The notes under the pieces are model-generated. The model saw nothing but the letters and a program-made list of their open reading frames with translations. It was not told where the DNA came from and did no database searches. This document shows positions 24,491-32,355 of a stretch of DNA of 32,886 bases, piece after piece (within the stretch, counting starts at the first letter, position 1; every line of letters starts with the position of its first letter). The stretch is taken from assembly GCA_905233425.1 (NCBI GenBank), contig CAJOEC010000041.1:1-32886 (forward strand), given 5' to 3'. Source of the DNA: an uncultured Prevotella sp. Its GTDB lineage: Bacteria; Bacteroidota; Bacteroidia; Bacteroidales; Bacteroidaceae. A program made the position numbers and the translations under genes.

Positions 24491-25734
24491 ATTTTCCCAA
24501 TGGTTTTGTTCATAAAGGTGAGCAGCTTGTAGTAGCGTCGCCGCCATGGTGGCAGTTGTGTCAGTTCATCGAGTATGTCAGCGGTCATCTCGGGGTGGCG
24601 TGCCATGCGGCTGAAGAACACGCTCCGAAGTGCTGTCACAGGTGTCTGATGAAGGAAAGAGGGGTTGAGGGTCGCCAGTTGTGCCAGGTCGATGTTCAGG
24701 GGTTGTGCTCCCACGGCGTTCAGTAATCCGACGCCCTTGTCGCTGTGTGCGAGTGCGAGGCTGGTGCCACGGTCGTCAGTTGAGCCTGTCTGTTCACAGC
24801 CCCAGAAGTCGGCCAACGTGATGTCGGAGGCACGGTGAAGGCCACGCATGGGACATTTGTAGCATGAGGGCCGCAGAGTGATGTTCTTCGAGAAGGCGCG
24901 TGTATAGGGCGTGTCGTTGATTCCATAGCTGCGTGTGTTGCCATCGGCTGTTGTGACGGCCAACCTATAGTTGCGCCATCCGCTGACCTTCGACCTGAAG
25001 TTGACTGATGTCACAGTCTCTCCTCTGGCGAGGCTCTTCAGGCATTGCTGCCACACCATTGGCGACGGCACACCGTGGCAGATGAAATCGACGGTGGTAA
25101 GCGCTGGGTGTTGAGCGTTGAGAGTTGAGTGTTGAGCGTTGAGCGTTGAGAGCGATAAGTATCTCTTCAATGCAGCCACCTGGCATGGTGTGCCACAGAA
25201 CAGTACCTCCTGACCGTTGCCCAGAATCCTGTCTACCTGTTTGAAGGTGTCGCCAATGCGGCTTTGCAGGTATTTTGAAGTGCGGAAAGCCTCTGCTTCG
25301 GCTCTTGTGGCAGCCAGAGCATGGACGACGTTCCAGTTGTCGTCGAAACGTGCCCCTGCCACTACTCCGCCATGGTCTAATACGTAGTCGCTTATTGCAG
25401 AGAACAACCCTCCAGACGAGCTGGACATTAGCACGTCATCATCGGATGCCTGATAGGTGAAGGTTGAGGGTTGAGAGTTGAGAGTTGAGGGTTGAGCGTT
25501 GAGAGTTGAGGGTTGAGAGTTGAGAGTTGAGGGTTGAGCGTTGAGAGTTGAGTGTGGCGGATGGAGCATAGGGCACACCTTACGGCATCTGCCACATTGC
25601 ACACACTTAGCGGCATTGACATGCGGATAGCAGAACCCCTCGCCATCTGTCTCGAAGCTGATGCATTGGCGTGGGCACGCCTGGACGCAGGCCTCACATC
25701 CGCAGCACTTCTCCTTGCGCTTTATCTCGACCAT
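24487..25734 (-). CDS. Ferredoxin / coenzyme F420 hydrogenase beta-like protein
   Basis: A 415-residue protein with two 4Fe-4S clusters at the N-terminus (CCGCEACVQACP and CVQCGRCRKVCP, residues about 9-55). These are followed by N- and C-terminal domains of the coenzyme F420 hydrogenase/dehydrogenase beta family (for example LFCGTPCQVAALKRYL, and LRPSCYKCPMRGLHRASDITLADFWG). In Bacteroidota such proteins occur next to polysaccharide pyruvyl transferases in surface-polysaccharide loci and are thought to be redox partners or sugar-modifying enzymes; the reaction is not known. The longest frame extends to 26541, but MVEIKRKEKCCGCEAC at 25734 is the natural start. Two segments (residues about 61-92 and 195-210) are translated heptad repeats. 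Confidence 0.88.
   Translation of the reverse strand: MVEIKRKEKCCGCEACVQACPRQCISFETDGEGFCYPHVNAAKCVQCGRCRKVCPMLHPPHSTLNAQPSTLNSQPSTLNAQPSTLNSQPSTFTYQASDDDVLMSSSSGGLFSAISDYVLDHGGVVAGARFDDNWNVVHALAATRAEAEAFRTSKYLQSRIGDTFKQVDRILGNGQEVLFCGTPCQVAALKRYLSLSTLNAQHSTLNAQHPALTTVDFICHGVPSPMVWQQCLKSLARGETVTSVNFRSKVSGWRNYRLAVTTADGNTRSYGINDTPYTRAFSKNITLRPSCYKCPMRGLHRASDITLADFWGCEQTGSTDDRGTSLALAHSDKGVGLLNAVGAQPLNIDLAQLATLNPSFLHQTPVTALRSVFFSRMARHPEMTADILDELTQLPPWRRRYYKLLTFMNKTIGKI
25104..25152. repeat. In-frame heptad repeat, second site in the F420 beta-like gene
   Basis: About seven copies of TTGAGCG/TTGAGAG on the plus strand are read as LSTLNAQHSTLNAQH between the LKRYL and TVDFICHG segments. Confidence 0.93.
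25459..25554. repeat. In-frame heptad repeat, first site in the F420 beta-like gene
   Basis: About 13 copies of the unit are read as alternating STLNAQP and STLNSQP peptides. They lie between the second ferredoxin cluster (KVCPMLHPP) and the hydrogenase-like domain (TYQASDDDVLMSSSSGG). Confidence 0.95.
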
Positions 25735-25778
25735 TCTGTATATGCCTGTTTTTGGGCTATATTGAGCCTTATTTGGGG

Positions 25779-25786
25779 CAAAAGTA
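25779..25786 (-). promoter_or_regulatory. Probable -7 box for the F420 beta-like/pyruvyl transferase pair
   Basis: TACTTTTG on the minus strand lies 45 bases upstream of the start at 25734. No convincing -33 TTTG is seen at the usual distance. Confidence 0.5.
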
Positions 25787-25860
25787 GTAAAAAAAACGGT
25801 AATGAAGAAAAAATATCGGAAAAATATTTGAAAAAAGACGATGCTTTCAGAAATAATTCG

Positions 25861-25868
25861 TATTTTTG
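25861..25868 (+). promoter_or_regulatory. Probable -7 box for inositol phosphate synthase
   Basis: TATTTTTG lies 28 bases before the start codon at 25897. The TTTG at 25827-25830 is 30 bases upstream, farther than the usual 20, so the promoter is only partly matched. Confidence 0.55.
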
Positions 25869-25896
25869 CACTCCCATGTGAACAAAATTTAATATA

Positions 25897-27306
25897 ATGA
25901 AGAATACAGATGTAGAGCCAGCAGAAGGGAGACTGGGCATACTCATAGTAGGCAACGGGGCCGTTGCCACCACTTTCATCACCGGCGTGCTCATGGCTCG
26001 CCGGGGTCTGGCAAAGCCTATTGGGTCGATGACTCAGTACGACAAGGTGCGAGTCAGGGATAATAAACGTGAAACGACAGACAATAACGGCAAGGAGACA
26101 GGGAAACGTTACTTGCACTATGGCGAGATTGTCCCGCTTGCAAGTCTCGACGACCTGGTGTTCGGCTGCTGGGATGTCTACCCGCAGAATGCCTACCAGG
26201 CCGCTGTCTATGCCCAGGTGCTCAGCAAGGAGGACATCGATAGTGTGCGCGACGAGCTGGAACAGATAGTGCCCATGGCGGCCGCCTTCGACAAGGACTA
26301 TGTGAAGCGCCTCGACGGGAATAACATAAAGGTGGCCTGTTGTGAGTCCCATAAGTCCTATGAGACCCATAAGTCCTATGAGTCCCATAGGCCCCAGTCG
26401 TCTCTCCCCACCCGCTGGGAGATGGTTGAACTGCTCCGTGAGGACATACGCCGCTTCCGCGAGGAGAAGCTGTGCAGCCGTGTAGTGGTGCTCTGGGCTG
26501 CGTCGACCGAGATCTACGTTCCTGTCGACAAGGATGTCCATTACTCATTAGAGGCATTGGAGCGGGCCATGAAGGCCGACGACCGCAAGCACGTGGCACC
26601 GTCGATGTGCTACGCCTACGCCGCGCTTACCGAGGGCTGCCCCTTCATCATGGGAGCCCCCAACACCACTGTCGACATACCCGCTATGTGGCAGCTGGCC
26701 GAGAAGACACAGATGCCCATTGCCGGCAAGGACTTCAAGACTGGCCAGACGCTCGTCAAGAGCGGATTCGCCCCCATCATAGGCACACGCTGTCTCGCCC
26801 TCGACGGATGGTTTTCGACCAACATTTTGGGCAACCGCGACGGGCTGGTGCTCGACGAGCCTGAGAACTTCCACACCAAGGAGGTGTCGAAGCTCTCAAC
26901 GCTTGAGACCATACTGCAGCCCGACGAGCAGCCCGACCTCTACGGCGGCTACTACCACAAGGTGCGCATAAACTACTACCCGCCGCGCAACGACAACAAG
27001 GAGTCGTGGGATAACATTGACATCCGCGGATGGCTGGGCTACCCCATGCAGATAAAGATCAACTTCCTCTGCCGCGACAGCATCCTTGCCGCCCCCGTCT
27101 GCCTTGACCTGTGCCTGCTCATCGACCTTGCCGCCCGCGCAGGACGCTGGGGCATGCAGCGCTTCCTCAGCTTCTTCCTGAAGAGTCCCATGCACGACTA
27201 CACGCAGGGCGAGCGTCCCGTGAACCACCTCTACCGCCAGCACACGATGCTGCGCAACGCCCTGCGCGAGATGGGTGGCTACGAGGCCGACGAGGAGATG
27301 GACTGA
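25897..27306 (+). CDS. Inositol-3-phosphate synthase
   Basis: A 469-residue member of the myo-inositol-1-phosphate synthase family, converting glucose-6-phosphate to inositol-3-phosphate with NAD as a catalytic cofactor. The NAD-binding loop is GILIVGNGAVATTFITGV near the start. The conserved GKDFKTGQTLVKSGFAP segment (about residues 276-292) contains the catalytic lysines. Inositol made this way feeds inositol phospholipids or phosphoinositol sphingolipids in Bacteroidota. No lipid-synthesis genes follow; instead the stop overlaps the start of an MFS gene by one base (TGATG). Residues about 149-166 (SHKSYETHKSYESHR) come from a 9-bp tandem repeat inserted between NIKVACCE and the WEMVELLREDI segment. 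Confidence 0.92.
   Translation: MKNTDVEPAEGRLGILIVGNGAVATTFITGVLMARRGLAKPIGSMTQYDKVRVRDNKRETTDNNGKETGKRYLHYGEIVPLASLDDLVFGCWDVYPQNAYQAAVYAQVLSKEDIDSVRDELEQIVPMAAAFDKDYVKRLDGNNIKVACCESHKSYETHKSYESHRPQSSLPTRWEMVELLREDIRRFREEKLCSRVVVLWAASTEIYVPVDKDVHYSLEALERAMKADDRKHVAPSMCYAYAALTEGCPFIMGAPNTTVDIPAMWQLAEKTQMPIAGKDFKTGQTLVKSGFAPIIGTRCLALDGWFSTNILGNRDGLVLDEPENFHTKEVSKLSTLETILQPDEQPDLYGGYYHKVRINYYPPRNDNKESWDNIDIRGWLGYPMQIKINFLCRDSILAAPVCLDLCLLIDLAARAGRWGMQRFLSFFLKSPMHDYTQGERPVNHLYRQHTMLRNALREMGGYEADEEMD
26343..26394 (+). repeat. In-frame 9-bp tandem repeat in inositol phosphate synthase
   Basis: Five or so units of the form YYATRAGNC (CCATAAGTC, CTATGAGAC and variants) encode alternating SHK, SYE and THK tripeptides. 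The unit length is a multiple of three, so the frame is kept for any copy number. Confidence 0.92.
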
Positions 27307-28526
27307 TGGAACGCCTCTGGAACCGCAACTACTGCAAGGTGATGGCGGCGAATTTCTCGCTGTTCTTTGCCTTTTATGTGCTCACCCCGCTGCTTCCTCT
27401 CTACCTTAGCGAGCATTTCGGCGCCACTAAGGACGTGATAGGGCTTGTGCTCTCCGGCTATACCATCACCGCCCTGCTCAGCCGCCCGTTCAGCGGCTTT
27501 TTCGTCGACTCTTTCCCCCGCAAGACGGTGCTCATGGTGTGTTTCACGGCCTTCTCCATCTTCTTTGCGGGCTATCTTGCTGCCTCGACATTGCTCATGT
27601 TTACCATCGTGCGCACGCTCCACGGCGGGCCCTTCGGTGCGCTGACGGTGGCCAACGCGACGGTGGCCATCGATGTGCTGCCGTCGAGCCGCCGCACCGA
27701 GGGCATAGGCTACTACGGGCTGAGCAACAACCTCGCCATGGCCATCGCCCCAACGATAGGCATCTACGTCTACAATCTTACCAACAGCTTCGAGCTGCTT
27801 TTCTGGATAGCGCTCATTGTGGCCTTCGCCGGACTGGCGGTCGACGCCACGGTGAAGACCCACCCCCGGCCCCTACCTACAAAGCGGGAAGTGATTTCCT
27901 GGGACCGCTTCTTCCTCTTGCGCGGCTGGCTGCTCGGAGCCAACATGGTGGCCTTCGGCTTCAGCTTCGGCGTGCTGAGCAACTACTTGGCCATCTATGG
28001 CAAGGAGGCGATGGGCATCACCGGCGGCACCGGCACATATTTCATGCTCTGCTCCATAGGGCTGATGCTCTCGCGTCTGCAGGGCAGCCGTGCGTTGAGG
28101 CAGGGGCGGCTGACACACAACGCCGGCGAGGGGATGGTTATCTCGCTTGTGGGCTACACATTATTTATATTAATGCCCACGGTTGTTGTGGGCAGTCACG
28201 GGTCCTCACTCCTCACTTACATCAGCTACTACGGCTCTGCCCTGCTCATCGGCTTAGGCAACGGCCATCTGTGGCCCGCGTTCCAGAACATGACCATCTG
28301 TGTGGCCCGCAACAACCAGCGCGGTACGGCCAACAGCACCATACTCATATCGTGGGACATAGGTATGGGTCTTGGCGTACTTGCCGGCGGTGTCATAGCC
28401 GAGCTATTGGGCTACGGTGCCGCCTTCTGGACAGTGGTGGTTGTGAACGCTGCCGGAGTGGCTACCTTCTTCCTCTGGACGAAACGTTTCTTCCTGGAAA
28501 GGAACCGCGACAGCAATGTGAGATAG
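27306..28526 (+). CDS. MFS transporter
   Basis: A 406-residue major facilitator superfamily protein of the inner membrane, with about 12 hydrophobic segments in two halves. The N-terminal half starts FSLFFAFYVLTPLLPLYLSE, and the MFS loop 2-3 motif is seen near SRPFSGFFVDSFPRKTVL. The start at 27306 overlaps the inositol-phosphate synthase stop, so the two are translationally coupled. This context hints at a sugar or inositol-related substrate, but the substrate cannot be deduced. The central loop between TM6 and TM7 (about residues 185-196) carries the peptide KTHPRPLPTKRE, encoded by a decayed palindromic repeat. Confidence 0.9.
   Translation: MERLWNRNYCKVMAANFSLFFAFYVLTPLLPLYLSEHFGATKDVIGLVLSGYTITALLSRPFSGFFVDSFPRKTVLMVCFTAFSIFFAGYLAASTLLMFTIVRTLHGGPFGALTVANATVAIDVLPSSRRTEGIGYYGLSNNLAMAIAPTIGIYVYNLTNSFELLFWIALIVAFAGLAVDATVKTHPRPLPTKREVISWDRFFLLRGWLLGANMVAFGFSFGVLSNYLAIYGKEAMGITGGTGTYFMLCSIGLMLSRLQGSRALRQGRLTHNAGEGMVISLVGYTLFILMPTVVVGSHGSSLLTYISYYGSALLIGLGNGHLWPAFQNMTICVARNNQRGTANSTILISWDIGMGLGVLAGGVIAELLGYGAAFWTVVVVNAAGVATFFLWTKRFFLERNRDSNVR
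27857..27892. repeat. Decayed CCCCTCCCT-type repeat inside the MFS gene
   Basis: GACCCACCCCCGGCCCCTAC matches the flank and left arm of the element at 19667-19701 (reverse complement). The right arm has decayed (GCGGGAAGT). It lies in frame in the central cytoplasmic loop. Confidence 0.78.
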
Positions 28527-28556
28527 ATTACGAACAACGAATGTGGAAATTGTTTT

Positions 28557-28706
28557 ACCACAGATTTCGCAGATTTCACGGATTTTGGCTGCGCACCATA
28601 ATCCGTGTAATCTGCGAAATCTGTGGTCGCTGGCAAAATAATCCGTGTAATCTGTGAAATCTGTGGTCGCTGGCAAAATAATCCGTGTAATCTGTGTAAT
28701 CTGTGG
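28557..28706. repeat. ATCTGTGG inverted and tandem repeat between convergent genes
   Basis: Arms at 28557-28584 and 28600-28627 are complementary over 28 bp with one mismatch. From 28600 the right arm continues as 40-bp tandem units (28600-28639, 28640-28679, and a partial unit to 28706). The element separates the convergent MFS and coiled-coil genes and may end transcription from both sides. Confidence 0.93.
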
Positions 28707-28717
28707 TCGTTATCAAA

Positions 28718-29584
28718 TCACAGTGAGAAGGTCCTGCTGCCAATCATGTTACCCTCGGCGAAGATGCTGACGCGGTACTCGCCGGCTTCGAGGTATTCGT
28801 TGACATTCCAGTAGGTCTGCAGCGTGATTTCCTCGCCGGTGTATTCAGCCACCTTCTTCATGGAGTACTCCAACTGCCGGTTCTCATACGGGAAGGTTCC
28901 TGCGCTGAGCACCTGGCCGGTGGGAGTCTGTATGCGGACGTAGAACGTGCGGTTGCCGTTTGTCGCGGTGACGTTGCGTGCAATGGTGAAATTCACCTGC
29001 AGCGTTGTGCAGTCCTTCATCTTCTTTGCGGTCTTGTTGCGTTTGTTCAGCGGCGTCAACGATATGCCCGTGGCGTCGAGCTGCGCTGCTATGGCCACCT
29101 GCTCCTTTAGGGTCTGCCTCTCGTGCTGCAGCCCTTGGTTCACGCTTCTCGACTGTGCCAGCTCGTCCTTCACCTGTGTGTTCTCAGCCACCAGTTTCTG
29201 GTTCACCTGGTTTAGCGAGTCCACCTGTCGTATGTACGAGCGCAGCACCTCGCGTACTGTGGCCAGTTCCTTTTTCAGTCGGGCAATCTCGCGTGCGTCG
29301 CTGGCTTTCACACGTTTCAGTTCCTCGAGCAGCTGTTGTGTGCGCAACTGCTCCTGTGTGAGTTGCTCAATGATGCTGTCGTTGTTTATTTGTGTCATCA
29401 TCTCGCTGTACTGCAACGTGAACCGCTCATACTCGTTCTCCATTTCCTGTTTGTCGAGTTCGGCCAGTTCCTGCATCTCCTGTTTTTCCTGTTCCAGGTC
29501 GCGGTTTTTCATCATCAGCGTCACCACGGCGGCGGCAAGTGCCAGCAGCAGGATGACGCTGGCGGCAATCAATGTCTTTTTCAT
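28718..29584 (-). CDS. Membrane-anchored coiled-coil protein, unknown function
   Basis: A 288-residue protein that I do not recognise as a named family. The N-terminus has one hydrophobic segment (LIAASVILLLALAAAVVTLM). A long coiled coil covers about residues 28-170, with heptad-like runs such as LEQEKQEMQELAELDKQEME and LRTQQLLEELKRVK. The C-terminal domain of about 110 residues looks beta-rich (TTLQVNFTIARNVTATNGNR, TFYVRIQTPTGQVLSAGTFP), ending in EYRVSIFAEGNMIGSRTFSL. The topology suggests an inner-membrane anchor with a periplasmic rod and a globular tip. It is the last gene of the minus-strand run after the GH2 gene, 34 bases downstream of it. Confidence 0.8.
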   Translation of the reverse strand: MKKTLIAASVILLLALAAAVVTLMMKNRDLEQEKQEMQELAELDKQEMENEYERFTLQYSEMMTQINNDSIIEQLTQEQLRTQQLLEELKRVKASDAREIARLKKELATVREVLRSYIRQVDSLNQVNQKLVAENTQVKDELAQSRSVNQGLQHERQTLKEQVAIAAQLDATGISLTPLNKRNKTAKKMKDCTTLQVNFTIARNVTATNGNRTFYVRIQTPTGQVLSAGTFPYENRQLEYSMKKVAEYTGEEITLQTYWNVNEYLEAGEYRVSIFAEGNMIGSRTFSL

Positions 29585-29618
29585 TGTCTGTGTTATGTGT
29601 TTTTGGGTTCAACGGTTG

Positions 29619-31574
29619 TCATTTCCCTTCATACCATTTCTTCATGATATAGAAGGCTTTCTTCTTCTCGCCCTTGTCGGAGAACAGTCCCTTGCGGTTG
29701 TAGTAGTCCTGTATGCCGTCGAGGACACGTCGTGGCGAGCGGAAGTCCTTCAGCACCCACGGTGTGCATCCGGCGAGGCCCTCTATTCGGTCGAGCATGG
29801 CGGTGTTCTGTATGTAGAGGTTCTCCTGGAACTCCTCGGTCCAGCGCTGGTTCTTCTCGCCGTGGAACCCAGCCTTTGCGCCTCCTCCAAACTCGCTGAC
29901 GATGACGGGCTTGTCGTAGGGCACCTCCCATGTCATCTTCGGTGCGTCGTTCACGTCGCGGTACCATCCAATGTACTGGTTGAACGAGACGACATCCACA
30001 TACTGGTGCATGTTGTCCTGCAGGCGGTTGTGGTAGTTCGACGCGCTTGTCACCTCCATTGCCATTGATATGAGGCGTGTGTTGTCGAGCGAGCGTGCAT
30101 ACTGTGCCAGCGAGCCGAGGAACTTGTCGCGCTCGGGCGAGTGTGGCGTCTCGTTGGCGATGCTCCAGATGATGATGTTTGCGCGGTTCTGGTCGCGGCG
30201 TATCATGTCGGTGAGCTGTCGCTGTGCGTTCTTGTAGGTCCCCTCGTTCTTCCATGAGATGGTCCAGTAGACGGGGATTTCGCTCCACACGAGTATTCCC
30301 ATGCGCTCTGCCTCGCGTATCATATATTCGTTGTGCGGGTAGTGGGCCAGTCGCACGAAGTTGCATCCCAGCTCCTTCGCCCATCCCAATAGCGTCTGAG
30401 CCGTCTGCCGTCCGTTGGCGCGCCCTCCTCCGTTGGGAGCCTCCTCGTGGATGCTCACGCCGCGCAGGAAGATGGGCTGTCCGTTGAGCAGCAGCTGCTT
30501 GCCCTGTGTCTCGATGGTGCGGAATCCGATGCTGTCGACGACGGTGTCGCCGGCTACGGAACCGCTGGCAGCGGCGCCGTCGAGGGTCAGTTCCACGCGG
30601 TAGAGCTTCGGGTTCTCGGGCGACCAGAGTGTGAGCATCTTCTGCTTCACGTCAAGGGTGGTGCTGATGCAGCCCTCGGCATCGGTGGCGAGGGTTTTCT
30701 TTATCTTCAGCTCGGGTATTGAGAGCGTCACCTGCCGTCCGGCCTCCTTGGCATTGAGGTTCAGGGAGAAGTCGATGGTCTTGATTTGGGGCTTCTGGGA
30801 CTGCTGGGGACTGCGCAGGCTGAGCTTGTAGTTCTCGATGTAGGTTGCGGGGACATTGACCAGCAGCACGTCGCGGGTGATGCCGCCGTAGTTCCACCAG
30901 TCGAAAATCTGCGTTGGCACGTTGTCGGCATGGCGCTTGTTGTCAACCTTCACTATGACCACGTTCTCGCCCTCGTTCAAGAGGTCGGTGATGTCGGCGT
31001 TGAACGGCGTGAAGCCTCCCACGTGGTGTGTCACGTGCTTCCCGTTCAGATAGACATGAGTGTCGTAGTTCACGGCTCCGAAGTAGAGCAACACTCTGTT
31101 TAATGAGTAATTATTAATTGTTAATGAGTAATTATGATTACCTTCAGGCGCAGCCCCCTGTCCTTGAGAGTTATCATAATTACTAATTACTAATTGCTCA
31201 TTACTAATTTTAACAAAGAACGAGCGCTTGAACCACACCGTTCCCTCGTAGAAGAACAGGCGCTCGTCCTGCGTGTTCCAGTCGCCGGGAATCTGCATCG
31301 TGGCGGCCTTGTCGAAGTCGTACTCAATGAGGTCTTCGGGCCGCTGTGGCTTCGCGTTGATGAAGAATCCCCATCGTGTGGGGTTCATGCGGTAGTCGTA
31401 GTAGCCCTCCTCCTGCACGTCTACGATATAGTTCCACTTTCCGTTGAGCGATGTCGTCTGACGGTTCAGTATGTTCGTCACAAGAGGCACTTCCGCCGAA
31501 GGGGTGGGATCGGCCAGGGTCGTCGCTGCAAACAGGGCAGCCACGACAGCAATAAACAATCTTGTACTTTTCAT
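29619..31574 (-). CDS. Secreted GH2 family glycoside hydrolase
   Basis: A 651-residue glycoside hydrolase of family 2, the beta-galactosidase/beta-glucuronidase/beta-mannosidase family. The signal peptide is MKSTRLFIAVVAALFAATTLA. An N-terminal sugar-binding domain follows, with VWFKRSFFVK and GAVNYDTHVYLNGKHV. The catalytic barrel contains RLAHYPHNEYMIREAERMGI, the acid/base in IIWSIANETP (Glu475) and the nucleophile in VIVSEFGGG (Glu561). The end, WVLKDFRSPRRVLDGIQDYY, resembles glucuronidase or galactosidase relatives; the sugar specificity is not settled. The frame reaches back to 31616, but the signal peptide starts at 31574. A 38-residue insert (about residues 121-158) comes from an in-frame AT-rich repeat. 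It follows the outer-membrane gene by 11 bases. Confidence 0.92.
   Translation of the reverse strand: MKSTRLFIAVVAALFAATTLADPTPSAEVPLVTNILNRQTTSLNGKWNYIVDVQEEGYYDYRMNPTRWGFFINAKPQRPEDLIEYDFDKAATMQIPGDWNTQDERLFFYEGTVWFKRSFFVKISNEQLVISNYDNSQGQGAAPEGNHNYSLTINNYSLNRVLLYFGAVNYDTHVYLNGKHVTHHVGGFTPFNADITDLLNEGENVVIVKVDNKRHADNVPTQIFDWWNYGGITRDVLLVNVPATYIENYKLSLRSPQQSQKPQIKTIDFSLNLNAKEAGRQVTLSIPELKIKKTLATDAEGCISTTLDVKQKMLTLWSPENPKLYRVELTLDGAAASGSVAGDTVVDSIGFRTIETQGKQLLLNGQPIFLRGVSIHEEAPNGGGRANGRQTAQTLLGWAKELGCNFVRLAHYPHNEYMIREAERMGILVWSEIPVYWTISWKNEGTYKNAQRQLTDMIRRDQNRANIIIWSIANETPHSPERDKFLGSLAQYARSLDNTRLISMAMEVTSASNYHNRLQDNMHQYVDVVSFNQYIGWYRDVNDAPKMTWEVPYDKPVIVSEFGGGAKAGFHGEKNQRWTEEFQENLYIQNTAMLDRIEGLAGCTPWVLKDFRSPRRVLDGIQDYYNRKGLFSDKGEKKKAFYIMKKWYEGK
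31099..31214. repeat. In-frame AT-rich inverted repeat in the GH2 gene
   Basis: TTAATGAGTAATTATTAATT at the left and ATTACTAATTGCTCATTACT at the right are rough inverted copies, separated by a short G/C-rich stretch. The whole 114-bp segment reads through as NEQLVISNYD...GNHNYSLTINNYSLN inside the GH2 N-terminal domain, between WFKRSFFVK and RVLLYFGAV. Confidence 0.85.
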
Positions 31575-31585
31575 AATGATGCAGT

Positions 31586-32188
31586 TTAGAAATAGTAGGC
31601 TGCTGACAGATTCCATGACTTCGACTTCGGGTCGTCCTTAATCTGCTTTGCCGTGAGGTTCTCCAGATCGCCGGTCTTTCCCAATGCAATGTTGTAGGTG
31701 AATCCCACCTCCAAGTGGTCGATGAGTTTCACTCCCGCCCCGAAGTTGATGCTGAAGTTCGACTTTTTCATTTGGAAGGTGTTTTGGTAGTCGTGCTTGT
31801 CTTTCCAGTTGAACTCGTCTTTTCCGACGTTGAACCCGAACTGCGGTCCGAGTGCGAAAAACACTCCCGTGCCTGCTGCAAGGTCGATGTTGAGCTTTGC
31901 GTTGATGGGTATCTCAATAGATTTCTGTGTGAACGACTCATCGTCGATTCCCACCTTCTTCTGGTCGTAGAGGGCCGCGATGTCGAAACCGATGAGTATC
32001 GGCAGGTCGATTTTCAGCGTAGGTCCGATGAACCATCCCATTTTGCTCTTAGCCTTGAGCTCGTCGATGTCGAGGCTCAGCTTGGTGTTGTTTATGCCTC
32101 CCTTGACACCGAATTTCACACTCTGTGCGCTGGCTGGAACCACAGCCATGATGGCCATGACGGCCAATGTGAAGAATACTTTTTTCAT
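31586..32188 (-). CDS. Outer-membrane beta-barrel protein
   Basis: A 200-residue protein of the Bacteroidota 'outer membrane beta-barrel' (PorT/OMP_b-brl) type. The signal peptide is MKKVFFTLAVMAIMAVVPASA. The rest alternates strands such as SVKFGVKGGINNTKLSLDID, GVFFALGPQFGFNV and HLEVGFTYNIALGK, and ends in a typical barrel C-terminus (SWNLSAAYYF, with terminal Phe). It is first in the minus-strand run with the GH2 and coiled-coil genes. The longest frame extends to 32605, but the upstream part translates repeats, and the signal peptide fixes the start at 32188. The transported or bound ligand is unknown. Confidence 0.9.
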   Translation of the reverse strand: MKKVFFTLAVMAIMAVVPASAQSVKFGVKGGINNTKLSLDIDELKAKSKMGWFIGPTLKIDLPILIGFDIAALYDQKKVGIDDESFTQKSIEIPINAKLNIDLAAGTGVFFALGPQFGFNVGKDEFNWKDKHDYQNTFQMKKSNFSINFGAGVKLIDHLEVGFTYNIALGKTGDLENLTAKQIKDDPKSKSWNLSAAYYF

Positions 32189-32219
32189 AGTCGCTTGTTT
32201 TAAAATGTTATAAACGGTG

Positions 32220-32250
32220 CAAAGATACGCATATTCGCTGACATGGCAAA
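32220..32250 (-). promoter_or_regulatory. Promoter of the beta-barrel/GH2/coiled-coil run
   Basis: On the minus strand the -33 box TTTG is at 32250-32247 and the -7 box TATCTTTG at 32227-32220, with 19-base spacing. The start codon is at 32188. Confidence 0.8.
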
Positions 32251-32355
32251 GCGATTTGGGAACATTAACGCTGTTTAGCCCGTTCTTAGTTGTGGAATGC
32301 CCCGTCGTCTGTCGAAATCGTCTCCGATGCCTGTCAGAATCGTCTCCGACAGGCC

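Noticed and set aside
25735..26541. N-terminal extension of the F420 beta-like protein up to 26541
   Set aside because: It reads antisense to inositol phosphate synthase and through a divergent promoter region. The ferredoxin domain starts right at MVEIKRKEKCCGC.
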